64,000 nt of DNA from Neptuniibacter victor. Lineage in GTDB: Bacteria; Pseudomonadota; Gammaproteobacteria; Pseudomonadales; Balneatricaceae. A program made the translations under genes and the position numbers. Below the pieces are notes generated by a model. That model did no database searches. It saw only the letters and a list, made by a program, of their open reading frames with translations, and was not told the origin of the DNA. The stretch is taken from positions 868,001-932,000 of the forward strand of contig AP025763.1 in assembly GCA_027943745.1 (NCBI GenBank), written 5' to 3'. Below, in pieces: positions 43,491-52,839 of the stretch. Numbering within the stretch: the first letter of the stretch is position 1; the number at the start of each line of letters is the position of its first letter.

Positions 43491-44897
43491 TTGACTGATT
43501 CAGGTTTATCATCTTCTGATCTGCTTTTAAGTAATTTAGATGATCACCAAGTCATCCGGATTGATGGCCGTAAGGTTTGGATGGAAGGCTTGGTTGAGCA
43601 GGTAAAGCAGTACCATCCAGAATACCTAGAGTGCAATGGGGTACTTGATTTACAGGGGTTACAACTTGAATTATCAAATTACCTATCTGTTGAGCCAGGT
43701 GCTTCATTTATTCAGCAGCAGTTGAAGTCTCAGTTAAACGATGACAGAAAGCTGCTGCTTATCATTAATGTTGAAACCATTGATATCCCGGCACTTACGT
43801 ATTTATTGGGATTACCTTCTATTTGTAATGAAGAGGGGTCTGCGGTCACAGTTTTGCTAGTGAGCAGTCCAGAACTAGTGTCTGTGCTTAAATCAACGCC
43901 ATCTCTAGCTGCGAAACTTGATGGGTATTACCAAGAAGAGCAAGAGGTAAGTGCGGCTCCAGCATTTGTGCCTAGTAAGGTTGCCTTTGTTTCTGTGGTT
44001 TTACTTTCCTGCGCAGGTTTCGCGGGTTGGTACCTTTTACAGAAAGAAGATAATGCGACCTCTGTAACCGCTGATGTTCGACAAGAAAAAATAGAATCGG
44101 TGCGTGTCGATTCTAAACAGCCTCAGCCCGTGGGAAAAGATCTAGCTGCAATTGACGAGCCAGAAACCAAAGCTGAGACTAGCGTTGATAAGGCTGAGGT
44201 TACCAGTAGTGAGGTTGCTAGTACTGACGTTGTTAGCACTAATAATGCTTCTCCTCCTCTAGTTGCCGATAAGAAAAAAACAGTTTCTACATCTATTACC
44301 GATACGGCCAATCCAGCGTTGTTAGCTGAACTGTCTACGGTGGTTAATAATGCGAAACTAAAGAAAGCGGGGAGATCAGCAGTCGATACTGAAAATCGAG
44401 AGTTGGAGCGCATTAAACGAAAACCCGCTCTAAATATTGTTTCTGCTGAAGTGGTAAGCGATTCATCTTCTAGTCTAAAAGTAGTCCCGCAACAAAAGGT
44501 TGTAGGTTCTGTTGCCCGTCTAAATAACGAAGGTGAAGTACGTAAGGTCGTCGAAAATTGGGGTAAGGCTTGGCAGACTCAAAATTGGGATAGTTATATT
44601 GGTAGTTACCTACAGAAAACTACCTTATATGGTGTCACGATGTCCCTTGAGGAGTGGCGGGCATTCCGAAAGGAACGGTTGCTATCACCAAAGTGGATAA
44701 AGCTTAAGCTTGGGAAAGCAAAATATACGCGCTTGAACTCCCATTGGTATAGAGCCGAATTTTACCAGCGCTTTGAGAAACCAGGTTATGCTGATGAAAC
44801 GACTAAACGTTTAGAGCTCACCTTAACATCAACGGGTTGGAAAATTGCATCGGAAGCGGCGGATGGTACTGTTGTTTTGAAACGAGGCGGGCAGTAG
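43491..44897 (+). CDS. Bitopic membrane protein: degenerate ATPase-like N-terminus, Csd6-type C-terminus
   Basis: 468 residues starting at TTG 43491, preceded by AAGAGGAG and 18 bp after the transpeptidase. Residues 1-150 resemble in outline the ATPase part of the 30-32 kb protein ('RKLLLIINVETIDIPALTYL') but have no Walker A. TM helix at 163-183, a Ser/Thr/Lys-rich linker, then the NTF2-like domain (about 350-460, 'VVENWGKAWQTQNWDSYIGSY'). Probably acts with the upstream transpeptidase. Confidence 0.8.
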   Translation: MTDSGLSSSDLLLSNLDDHQVIRIDGRKVWMEGLVEQVKQYHPEYLECNGVLDLQGLQLELSNYLSVEPGASFIQQQLKSQLNDDRKLLLIINVETIDIPALTYLLGLPSICNEEGSAVTVLLVSSPELVSVLKSTPSLAAKLDGYYQEEQEVSAAPAFVPSKVAFVSVVLLSCAGFAGWYLLQKEDNATSVTADVRQEKIESVRVDSKQPQPVGKDLAAIDEPETKAETSVDKAEVTSSEVASTDVVSTNNASPPLVADKKKTVSTSITDTANPALLAELSTVVNNAKLKKAGRSAVDTENRELERIKRKPALNIVSAEVVSDSSSSLKVVPQQKVVGSVARLNNEGEVRKVVENWGKAWQTQNWDSYIGSYLQKTTLYGVTMSLEEWRAFRKERLLSPKWIKLKLGKAKYTRLNSHWYRAEFYQRFEKPGYADETTKRLELTLTSTGWKIASEAADGTVVLKRGGQ

Positions 44898-44917
44898 ATT
44901 TACTGTGAGTTTGTTAA

Positions 44918-44951
44918 CAAGCCCTATCTCAGATAGTCAGATAGGGGCTTG
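44918..44951. terminator. Terminator between convergent envelope genes
   Basis: CAAGCCC-TATCT and AGATAGGGGCTTG arms (one-base bulge) followed by TTT. Confidence 0.82.
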
Positions 44952-44969
44952 TTTAATTCGATATAACCC

Positions 44970-46529
44970 CTATTTAATTAAGCCTAAGCTTTTCTCTAGG
45001 CTTATTTTCCATTGGCCATCAGCTTTTACCAGAATCATGCGTTTCCTGACGGCATCTTTATAAGTGTCTGATTGGTAGCGTTGTTCAAAGCGAGCTTCGG
45101 CTAAGTTTTCTCTTAAAAGTTTTACGCTGATTTTATTAAGATCTACTCGGATAAACTTAGGTTTATTAATGCGTTGCTCACGCTGTTTGACCCACTGGTT
45201 ATGGCTGAGCTTTGCATTGGGTCTATACAATTTTGTATAAGCCGATATGTAACCTTGGTGGTCTTTGCTGCTCCAAGCGTTTGCCCAGTTGCTTAAGCTA
45301 TTCTCTACCTGCTGTGCATCGGGCAGTGAAGCTGCATCGCTGTTAGCTGAAATCTTAGCTACCGCTTGAGGCTTGTCTGTGCTCTCTTTTAGGGGCGTTG
45401 TTTCAGTTGGCTGCGGTTTGGCTGGGGTTGCTTCAGCTATCTTCTGTTCTGGCTTTTCAGTTAAGGAGACAACCTCAACTGTTTCATTTGCCTGCGTTAC
45501 TGAACTTGTTTCTTCAGATGACGCTTTTACCTCGGGCTCTTTTGTTACTTTAACGCTCTGTCTTATTTCAGCTGCTGGCGTGTTATGGATGCTATTGGAG
45601 GCTATTTGAATTGGTTTATGAACGGGCTTTGGGTTACCTACAACAATTAGTTTTTCTGTGCTGCTAGATAAACTCGTAGGCACTCGGTTGATCATTGCTA
45701 GATCAGGACTTTCAGATTCACTGCCTAGATCCAATGCTTTGCTATAAGCTTGCGAGGCAAGTGTTGCATATAGTTCTTTTAGGTTGCTGTGAACTTGGGC
45801 ATAACTTGGGTGAGTCTGAAAGGCTTGTTGAAGTGTTTCAATCGCTTGAGGAAAGTTACCCTCTTCTGAATAAATCACGGCTAGGTTATTAAAGGCTTCG
45901 GGACGATCTGGGTAGTCTTGCATTAAGCGCTTGAAGATTGCTTTGGCTGCGCTTTTATTGCCCATGTTGCTTGAAATGATGCCTTTTGTCAGCTGCGCAG
46001 AAGCCATATTTGGGTTGTCAGCGATCACTGTATTGATGCTGGCTAATGCTTTTTGGTGCTGGCCTTGCTGGCTTAAGCGGAGGATCTTGATTAATTCAGG
46101 GGAGCTATGTTGTGGTGTCGGTGTTGCTATGCTGACTGTAGATATAAATTCTTTTGAATCAGATACTTTGATTTCTGCCAAATCGCCAGCCGCAGTGGGG
46201 GATGATTTTTTTCCGTTTATGATCGCTTGCTTCTCTTTTTCCATCCACGTGCGTACTTCGGCAAGTTTTGCGCTCATCCATACTTCATCGACTTCAGTGA
46301 TACGCATATCGGCTTGCGTCGATGCTTTGTCGGGGTCACAGCTATATTTGCTAGCCCTACCACCGTTATAGCAATAGCCTTGATTGTTACCCTGTTCCGT
46401 ACTTGCTGAGGTCTCAGCCGTTGGTTTTTGTACCAGGGGACCACAACCAACTAGGATCGAGGTTGAAATCAGCGTGCTAATTGTGGTGCGTAGCATTTTT
46501 TTTCTAGGATTTACTTCGATTTTCAGCAT
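44970..46529 (-). CDS. TPR lipoprotein with Csd6-type NTF2-like C-terminus
   Basis: 519 residues, or 508 from the in-frame ATG at 46496, which puts the signal region first. Lipobox ILVGC; a central TPR array (about 145-270, 'AQLTKGIISSNMGNKSAAKAIFKRLMQ' in pattern); a low-complexity linker rich in Glu/Thr/Ser; and a C-terminal domain (about 405-515, 'SNWANAWSSKDHQGYISAY') matching that of the transpeptidase and its partner. It is convergent with them. Probably tethers or regulates the enzyme; role unproven. Confidence 0.82.
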   Translation of the reverse strand: MLKIEVNPRKKMLRTTISTLISTSILVGCGPLVQKPTAETSASTEQGNNQGYCYNGGRASKYSCDPDKASTQADMRITEVDEVWMSAKLAEVRTWMEKEKQAIINGKKSSPTAAGDLAEIKVSDSKEFISTVSIATPTPQHSSPELIKILRLSQQGQHQKALASINTVIADNPNMASAQLTKGIISSNMGNKSAAKAIFKRLMQDYPDRPEAFNNLAVIYSEEGNFPQAIETLQQAFQTHPSYAQVHSNLKELYATLASQAYSKALDLGSESESPDLAMINRVPTSLSSSTEKLIVVGNPKPVHKPIQIASNSIHNTPAAEIRQSVKVTKEPEVKASSEETSSVTQANETVEVVSLTEKPEQKIAEATPAKPQPTETTPLKESTDKPQAVAKISANSDAASLPDAQQVENSLSNWANAWSSKDHQGYISAYTKLYRPNAKLSHNQWVKQREQRINKPKFIRVDLNKISVKLLRENLAEARFEQRYQSDTYKDAVRKRMILVKADGQWKISLEKSLGLIK

Positions 46530-46693
46530 GGATTAAGGCATGTCAGACGATTATAAAGCAGATGATTATACGCATATAACTGATCTTGTCATATTCAAAC
46601 ATGCGTTTTTCAATACTGGTGACAAAGATTGATTAATGGGACAATGCCAGATTGATCTGGTTTTTCTTCTGCTGATAAGAACGTGCAAACAGG

Positions 46694-48358
46694 ATGTTAT
46701 CCAACGTGATGAAATTAAAACAAAGTTTAGCATTACTACTCGCCATTATATTTCCTATATCTGCATTATCAGATACAGAGGGTGAGTGGGCTTATCCAAT
46801 GCAACCCGGTGAATCGGTTTGGACTATTGCACATGAGTTGTTAACCGACTGGCGTGAATGGAAAACAATAGAGCGAATGAATAATGTCAGCAATGATAAG
46901 TTGATGGCACCAGGAACGGTTTTAAAAATACCTCGCTCTCTTATTAGTGAGCACCGATCAGATATTAAAATCTTGGATGTTAGTGGTACGGTCACGGCGC
47001 AAGTTTTGATGAATGCTGGTAGTGCTAAAGCGCATTTGCCGTTGGTTCGCGGTCAGAGCCTATCTCAAGGTGATCAGATAAAAACGTCCGTACAGTCATC
47101 TGTTTTATTAGAGTTTGATGATGGTACACAGGTATTGATTCTAGAAAATAGCTTGCTGAGAATTGAGCAAGCCACCGTGGTGGGGAACAAGCGCAAGGTT
47201 GTCGATATTAAAGTTTTTCTCGAAGAAGGTGAGGCTGAGATTAGAGCAAACCCCGCGAAAGTTCCCGGTTCGCAGTTTTTGATTGAGACGCCAGCTGCTT
47301 TTGCAACGACTAAAGGTACGACTTATCGAGTTCGTGCAAGATCAGATAGTACGGCTGCTGAAGTTACACAAGGTAAAATCGGCGTAGGAAATACTTTAGG
47401 AAGCACTTCTATCCGCCAAGGTTATGGTACGGTAACTAAGAAGGATTCCGCGCCAGAAAAACCAAAAAAATTACTTGCTGCTCCGCAGGTGCCTGAATTC
47501 AATGCTGCTATTCGTTATCTTCCGGCGAAAATCTCTTGGAGCGCCTTAACAGGAGCAGCGAAGTATCGAGGGCAAATTTCTCCTGACAGAGACTTTACTG
47601 CCATTGTATATGATTCAGTATCTACGCAGCCCAAGATGGGCCTGCCAGCATCTTTAGAGGATAAAGAATACTGGCTCCGTGTAAGCGCGATAAGTGCAAA
47701 AGGCCTGCAAGGGTTTTCGGCGGTACAACCCATTCGTGTCGATGCTCGCCCCTTTCCCCCTATTAGGCAGGCGCCTCGGCCTTCTGACTCTATTTACGTA
47801 GGTAATATTGAGTTCGCCTGGTCCCGACCTGAATTAGCGGCCAGTTTTGTCGTTGATATTGCCAAAGATGAGAAGTTTTTAAGTGCGCTACAAAATTACA
47901 CTGATATATCAGACACTAAATTCTCAACAGAAGTGAGTGAGCCTGGTAATTATTTTTGGCGAGTCACTAGCGTTACTTCACAAGGCAAAATTGGACCTGT
48001 AGGTTTTGTTGGCCGTTTTACAGTTAAACCGGTGCCACCTAAACCGGAGGTTAAACCTCCAGTTAGTAGTGAAGATGAATTGTTCTTTAGCTGGCAGGAA
48101 GAGCCGGATGTTAAATATTTCCAAGTACAGCTTGCGTCGGATGATGCATTTAACAAGATTATTATCGATGAGCAAACGGATAAAGCTGAGCTAGCAATCA
48201 GTAAGCCTGAACCAGGCACATATTATATGCGCGTTAGAGCATTTGATACGGATGATTATGCAGGGGAGTGGACAGCCCCACAGCAGATTGAGCAACCTAT
48301 TGAAAACTGGTGGCCACTTATCTTCACTGGTGCTGCTACAGTGTTGCTATTGTTGTGA
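46694..48358 (+). CDS. LysM-FecR-domain envelope protein
   Basis: 554 residues from ATG 46694; an ATG five codons on (46709) or GTG 46706 would give a cleaner signal peptide. LysM peptidoglycan-binding domain (33-80), FecR-like domain (about 120-215, 'RGQSLSQGDQIKTS', 'AAEVTQGKIGVG'), fibronectin III-like repeats (about 270-525) and a C-terminal hydrophobic segment. No FecI sigma factor is nearby, so the FecR part is probably structural. It is translationally coupled (TGATG overlap) to the CHASE2 gene. Confidence 0.88.
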   Translation: MLSNVMKLKQSLALLLAIIFPISALSDTEGEWAYPMQPGESVWTIAHELLTDWREWKTIERMNNVSNDKLMAPGTVLKIPRSLISEHRSDIKILDVSGTVTAQVLMNAGSAKAHLPLVRGQSLSQGDQIKTSVQSSVLLEFDDGTQVLILENSLLRIEQATVVGNKRKVVDIKVFLEEGEAEIRANPAKVPGSQFLIETPAAFATTKGTTYRVRARSDSTAAEVTQGKIGVGNTLGSTSIRQGYGTVTKKDSAPEKPKKLLAAPQVPEFNAAIRYLPAKISWSALTGAAKYRGQISPDRDFTAIVYDSVSTQPKMGLPASLEDKEYWLRVSAISAKGLQGFSAVQPIRVDARPFPPIRQAPRPSDSIYVGNIEFAWSRPELAASFVVDIAKDEKFLSALQNYTDISDTKFSTEVSEPGNYFWRVTSVTSQGKIGPVGFVGRFTVKPVPPKPEVKPPVSSEDELFFSWQEEPDVKYFQVQLASDDAFNKIIIDEQTDKAELAISKPEPGTYYMRVRAFDTDDYAGEWTAPQQIEQPIENWWPLIFTGAATVLLLL

Positions 48359-49488
48359 TGCTGAAGGGATATAGATTATTAATCTTATTTCTCCCTCCGC
48401 TTTTTCTGGTTGTAACGGTTGGCTTTTCTTCGCTAACCGTTTGGTTTGATCGCGTTGTATATGACTTTTTAGCCATTCATTACCAAGCTGAAAGTGTCAA
48501 AAGTGACGAGATCGCTATTATCGATATTGATCAAACAAGCTTACAACGTTTATCGTCGTGGCCTCTAAAACGCTCGGTACATGCAGCGGTTATTAATGAA
48601 TTAACAATGGCTGAGGCTTCTGCTATTGCGTATAACGTAGCCTTTATCTCTCCGGTGGCTGATGATCCGTTGAGTGACGAGTTATTATTACGAGCAATTG
48701 AAAAAAACGGGCGTGTGGTGCTGCCTTTAATTGCTGAAGGAGGGCAAGAGTTAGGCCCTTTGGGGCGGACGGACTTAGCCGGAGCCGACTTAGGTCATGC
48801 TGACCTGTCTGTCGATTCTGATGGCCTTTTTCGGCGTAGTTATCTTCATGCTGGCATCGCTTTTCCGCGCTGGCCTAGTTTTTCGTTAGCAACACTTCAT
48901 ACGTTTGCACCGGTGAAAGCGGATGACTTTTCTGGGTTAAGGTCTCCTTATTTGCACGTGGGTTTTTCAAAACGCTGGAGCCGAGATTATGAGCTGTTTT
49001 TGCCGCTGGGAATACAGCAGTTTGCAGAGAACGTGGAGCGTTATTCACTGTGGCAAATAATAGAGGGGAGCATTCCCCATAGCCGTCTACGAAATAAGGC
49101 AGTCTTTATCGGTGTGGACGAATCTCACCTCGAAGCTGAATTGGAGATAGGCGAAAATCAGTTTTTCTCCTCGACAGAAATTCATGCATATATTTTTCAT
49201 GCGCTAAATCGAGGGTTTACTTTAACGCCTTCTCTTCCTATCTGGGCAATTATAATTGGTTTGTTAATGACACTGTCTTGGGGTGTCGTTTTGATAAACG
49301 TTTCTTTTGGCACCAAACTTCTTGCTTTAAGCATAAGTGTTGGTATTGCCTTTATCCCGTTTTGGCTGCTGCAGGTAGGGTACTGGGTGAGCCTTATGCC
49401 TATGCTTTCAGGCGTGGCAAGTGTGAGTGTTATTTTTCTACTGAAGTACTTTAGTGTGGGCGGCGTAAATAAAAAAGCCCTGAGTTAA
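48358..49488 (+). CDS. CHASE2-domain membrane protein lacking an output domain
   Basis: 376 residues starting at ATG 48358, which overlaps the FecR-gene stop. TM helix, periplasmic CHASE2 sensor (about 30-270; 'IAIIDIDQTSLQRLSSWPLKRS', 'VNVFIGVDE'-like region), then three TM helices and a 14-residue tail. CHASE2 is normally followed by a kinase, cyclase or GGDEF domain; here the protein ends after the last helix. Its stop lies inside the purD terminator. Confidence 0.9.
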   Translation: MLKGYRLLILFLPPLFLVVTVGFSSLTVWFDRVVYDFLAIHYQAESVKSDEIAIIDIDQTSLQRLSSWPLKRSVHAAVINELTMAEASAIAYNVAFISPVADDPLSDELLLRAIEKNGRVVLPLIAEGGQELGPLGRTDLAGADLGHADLSVDSDGLFRRSYLHAGIAFPRWPSFSLATLHTFAPVKADDFSGLRSPYLHVGFSKRWSRDYELFLPLGIQQFAENVERYSLWQIIEGSIPHSRLRNKAVFIGVDESHLEAELEIGENQFFSSTEIHAYIFHALNRGFTLTPSLPIWAIIIGLLMTLSWGVVLINVSFGTKLLALSISVGIAFIPFWLLQVGYWVSLMPMLSGVASVSVIFLLKYFSVGGVNKKALS

Positions 49489-49497
49489 TCAGGGCTT
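49471..49497 (-). terminator. purD terminator overlapping the CHASE2 stop codon
   Basis: TCAGGGCTT and AAGCCCTGA arms; on the minus strand it is followed by TTTTTT. The CHASE2 stop TAA (49486-49488) lies in the loop. Confidence 0.75.
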
Positions 49498-49521
49498 ATA
49501 GGTCGTATTACTGACAGAGGC

Positions 49522-50808
49522 TTAACTCTGTTGCTCTCGTGCTATTGCGCGGTAAGCAATGTCTGTCCGGAAGTATGCACCTTCCCAATTTACCTCTTTT
49601 AAAAGCTCATAGGCTCTTTGCTGAGCTTCAGTAACAGTATCTCCAAGTGCAGTGACACATAGTACTCGACCCCCCGCTGTTACGACATTGCCATCAACCA
49701 GTTTGGTTCCAGCGTGAAACACTTTTGTTCCTTCCGGGCACTCAGAAGGGAAGCTAATCACATCGCCTTTGCCGTAATCGCCAGGATAACCGCCGGCAGC
49801 CATAACAACGCCAACAGATTTACGATCGTCCCATTCCGCTGTTGTTTGGTCTAATTTCTTATCCAGCGCTGCATTGCACATATCGACAAGGCTAGACTTC
49901 AAACGCAACATAATAGGTTGTGTTTCTGGATCACCGAAACGGCAGTTGTATTCGATAACTTTAGGTGTGCCGTCTTCCTGGATCATTAATCCTGCATAGA
50001 GGAAGCCGGTGTATTCATTGCCTTCAGCTTTCATGCCGTTCACGGTCGGCATAATAACTTCATCCATGATTCGCTTGTCGATTTCAGGTGTCACAACTGG
50101 CGCAGGTGAGTATGCACCCATACCGCCGGTGTTAGGACCTGTGTCACCATTACCAACGCGTTTATGGTCTTGGCTTGTCGCCATTGGTAGAACATTGTCA
50201 CCATCTACGATAACAATGTAGGATGCTTCTTCACCCTCTAAGAATTCCTCGATGACGACGCGGCTGCCAGCTTCGCCGAAGGCGTTACCCGCCAGCATGT
50301 CTTTGATTGCATCTTCAGCTTCTTGCAGTGTCATCGCAACGATAACGCCTTTACCCGCAGCAAGGCCGTCCGCTTTGACAACGATAGGAGCGCCTTTTTC
50401 GCGAACATAGGCTAATGCTGGCTCTATCTCTGTGAAATTTTCATATTCAGCCGTCGGGATTTTCTGACGAGCTAAGAAGTCCTTAGTGAACGCTTTAGAG
50501 CCTTCTAGCTGAGCTGCACCTTCTGTCGGGCCAAAGATACGTAAGTCATCTTTTTGGAAGTGATCTACAATGCCCGCAACTAGTGGTGCTTCAGGGCCAA
50601 CAATCGTTAGATCTACACTGTTCTCTTTAGCAAATGTTGATAGGCCTTCTAGGTCCATAACATCAATTGCTACATTCTGCATTTTGTTTTCTTGTGCGGT
50701 CGCTGCATTACCAGGTGCAACAAAAATCTGTTGTACATTTGAGTCTTGCGCCGCAGACCACGCGAGTGCGTGCTCTCGACCACCGGAACCAATAATCATT
50801 ACATTCAT
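49522..50808 (-). CDS. purD: Phosphoribosylamine-glycine ligase (GARS)
   Basis: A 428-residue ATP-grasp enzyme making GAR in purine synthesis. 'MIIGSGGREHALAW' at the N-terminus, 'KADGLAAGKGVIVA', 'NTGGMGAYSPAPVV' and 'FNCRFGDPETQ'-like segment 'NCRFGDPETQPIM' are all present. Downstream of purH with a hairpin-bearing 109-bp gap. Cytoplasmic. Confidence 0.98.
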   Translation of the reverse strand: MNVMIIGSGGREHALAWSAAQDSNVQQIFVAPGNAATAQENKMQNVAIDVMDLEGLSTFAKENSVDLTIVGPEAPLVAGIVDHFQKDDLRIFGPTEGAAQLEGSKAFTKDFLARQKIPTAEYENFTEIEPALAYVREKGAPIVVKADGLAAGKGVIVAMTLQEAEDAIKDMLAGNAFGEAGSRVVIEEFLEGEEASYIVIVDGDNVLPMATSQDHKRVGNGDTGPNTGGMGAYSPAPVVTPEIDKRIMDEVIMPTVNGMKAEGNEYTGFLYAGLMIQEDGTPKVIEYNCRFGDPETQPIMLRLKSSLVDMCNAALDKKLDQTTAEWDDRKSVGVVMAAGGYPGDYGKGDVISFPSECPEGTKVFHAGTKLVDGNVVTAGGRVLCVTALGDTVTEAQQRAYELLKEVNWEGAYFRTDIAYRAIAREQQS

Positions 50809-50828
50809 TTATCTATTCCTCAAACAGT

Positions 50829-50862
50829 AAACCCCGTGACTAGTGTTACTAGGCCGGGGTTT
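50829..50862. terminator. Hairpin in the purH-purD gap
   Basis: AAACCCCG and CGGGGTTT arms at 50829-50836 and 50855-50862 with an inner CTAG/CTAG pairing. It may separate purD from purH transcription partly, or attenuate it. Confidence 0.6.
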
Positions 50863-50917
50863 TGGGCAATAAGCCTGATTTCAGTAAACCTGCTAACAGG
50901 CTCATTGCTATATGTGC

Positions 50918-52498
50918 TTAGTGACGGAAGTGGCGCATACCCGTGAAGACCATCGCCATGCTATGTTCATCAGCTGCGTCAATAACTTCTTGATCACGCA
51001 TAGAACCGCCAGGTTGGATGACCGCTTTGATGCCAGCAGCTGCTGCTGAATCAATGCCATCACGGAATGGGAAGAAAGCATCGGATGCCATAACGGATCC
51101 TTTTACTTCTAGTCCTTCATCCGCGGCTTTAATACCAGCGATTTTTGCACTATAGACTCGGCTCATTTGGCCTGCGCCAATACCGATGGTTTGGCCGTCT
51201 TTAGCGTAAACAATCGCATTGGATTTAACTGCTTTGGCAACTTCCCAGCAGAACAACAGGTCGCGAATTTCTTGTTCAGTGGGTTGGATTTTAGTGACGA
51301 CTTTTAACTCGGAAGCGTCAACGCGTCCTAGATCTCGGTCCTGTACTAATAAACCACCGTTTACGCGCTTATAGTCGAAACTGTGTGCGCGGTCGGCAGA
51401 CCATTCTCCACACTGAAGTAGACGAACGTTGGGCTTGGAAGCAATAACGTCAGACGCACCCTGTGTTACTTTCGGGGCAATGATAACTTCTACAAATTGG
51501 CGAGCAACGATCGCTTCAGCTGTTTTAGCATCTAGCTCTCTGTTGAATGCAATAATGCCGCCAAAGGCAGATGTAGGATCTGTCTGGAATGCACGATTGT
51601 ATGCTTCCAAAATATCGCCGCCAACAGCTACACCGCAAGGGTTTGCATGTTTAACGATAACACAAGCAGGTTCATTGAATGGTTTTACGCATTCAAGTGC
51701 TGCATCCGTATCTGCAACATTATTGAAAGAAAGCTCTTTACCTTGCAGTTGGCGAGCTGTAGCAACAGACGCTTCAGCCGGTTCTGCTTCAACGTAGAAT
51801 GCTGCACGTTGATGAGGGTTTTCACCGTAGCGCATATCTTGTGCTTTGATGAACTGAGTATTAAATGTACGAGGGAATGTTGCAGGTTTTTCCTCTTCGC
51901 TTTCTACAATAGCGCCTAAGTAGTTGGCAATCATACCGTCATAACCCGCAGTATGCTCAAAAGCCTTCACTGCTAAATCAAAGCGAGTCGCATGAGTAAG
52001 GCCTTCTTGCTGGTCAAGTTCACTAACGATGCTATCGTAATCAGATGCATTAACGACAATAGCAACATCTTTGTGGTTTTTGGCAGCAGAGCGAACCATT
52101 GTCGGGCCACCAATATCGATATTTTCAATCGCCATTGGTAGATCGCAATCCGGGCGAGCGATGGTTGCAGCAAATGGATATAGGTTAACAACAACCATAT
52201 CAATTGGCTGAATGTCATGCTCTGACATGATGCCATCATCCTGGCCGCGACGACCTAAAATTCCACCATGCACTTTAGGGTGCAAAGTTTTTACACGGCC
52301 ATCCATCATTTCAGGAAAACCGGTGTAATCGGATACTTCAACTGCGGGGATATTGTTTTCTTTAAGTAGCTTATAAGTGCCACCGGTAGAAAGGATCTCA
52401 ACGCCGCGAGCGTTTAGGGCTTGTGCAAATTCAACGATACCTGATTTGTCAGATACGCTGATCAAAGCACGGCGAACGGGAGTGATGTTCTCTGCCAT
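50918..52498 (-). CDS. purH: Bifunctional AICAR transformylase/IMP cyclohydrolase
   Basis: 526 residues: N-terminal MGS-like cyclohydrolase (about 1-200; '[16 protein letters not shown]', 'TGGTYKLL') and transformylase with '[10 protein letters not shown]' (catalytic Lys-His) and '[11 protein letters not shown]'. It carries out the last two steps of IMP synthesis. It is 36 bp from fis, following the usual order dusB-fis-purH. Confidence 0.98.
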   Translation of the reverse strand: MAENITPVRRALISVSDKSGIVEFAQALNARGVEILSTGGTYKLLKENNIPAVEVSDYTGFPEMMDGRVKTLHPKVHGGILGRRGQDDGIMSEHDIQPIDMVVVNLYPFAATIARPDCDLPMAIENIDIGGPTMVRSAAKNHKDVAIVVNASDYDSIVSELDQQEGLTHATRFDLAVKAFEHTAGYDGMIANYLGAIVESEEEKPATFPRTFNTQFIKAQDMRYGENPHQRAAFYVEAEPAEASVATARQLQGKELSFNNVADTDAALECVKPFNEPACVIVKHANPCGVAVGGDILEAYNRAFQTDPTSAFGGIIAFNRELDAKTAEAIVARQFVEVIIAPKVTQGASDVIASKPNVRLLQCGEWSADRAHSFDYKRVNGGLLVQDRDLGRVDASELKVVTKIQPTEQEIRDLLFCWEVAKAVKSNAIVYAKDGQTIGIGAGQMSRVYSAKIAGIKAADEGLEVKGSVMASDAFFPFRDGIDSAAAAGIKAVIQPGGSMRDQEVIDAADEHSMAMVFTGMRHFRH

Positions 52499-52534
52499 TG
52501 TTTCTGGATTCCGAGTAGTCTAAAAAAATGAAGA

Positions 52535-52819
52535 TTAAAGCAAGCCGTATTGCTTAAGTTTTTTACGCAGCGTACCGCGATTTAAACCTAGAAGCTGAGA
52601 TGCTTTAGTCTGGTTGTCTTTAGTGTAAGTCATAACGGTTTCAAACAGAGGGGCTTCTATTTCAGAAAGAACCATCTGGTAAACGTCAGTCACTGGCTGT
52701 CCATCAAGTTGACGGAAGTAACTATTTAATGACTGCTCTACGTTATCTCGCAAAGTATGGTTCGCAGCTTCTGCTGTGTTGGGAACGAATGTTGGTTGTT
52801 TAATTTCTTTATATTCCAC
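52535..52819 (-). CDS. fis: Fis nucleoid protein
   Basis: A 94-residue DNA-bending protein. The C-terminal helix-turn-helix 'NQTKASQLLGLNRGTLRKKLKQYGLL' is near-identical to the family's. The N-terminal part forms the dimer arms. It sits 20 bp after dusB as in most gammaproteobacteria; expression is expected to follow the dusB promoter. Confidence 0.97.
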   Translation of the reverse strand: MEYKEIKQPTFVPNTAEAANHTLRDNVEQSLNSYFRQLDGQPVTDVYQMVLSEIEAPLFETVMTYTKDNQTKASQLLGLNRGTLRKKLKQYGLL

Positions 52820-52839
52820 AGTACTAATTATCCAATCTA

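Noticed and set aside
46694-48358. FecIR-type iron-sensing pair
   Set aside because: No sigma factor or TonB receptor is nearby; the FecR-like region is joined to LysM and fibronectin repeats.
51429-51797. 122-codon plus-strand frame inside purH
   Set aside because: Antisense shadow of a conserved enzyme gene.
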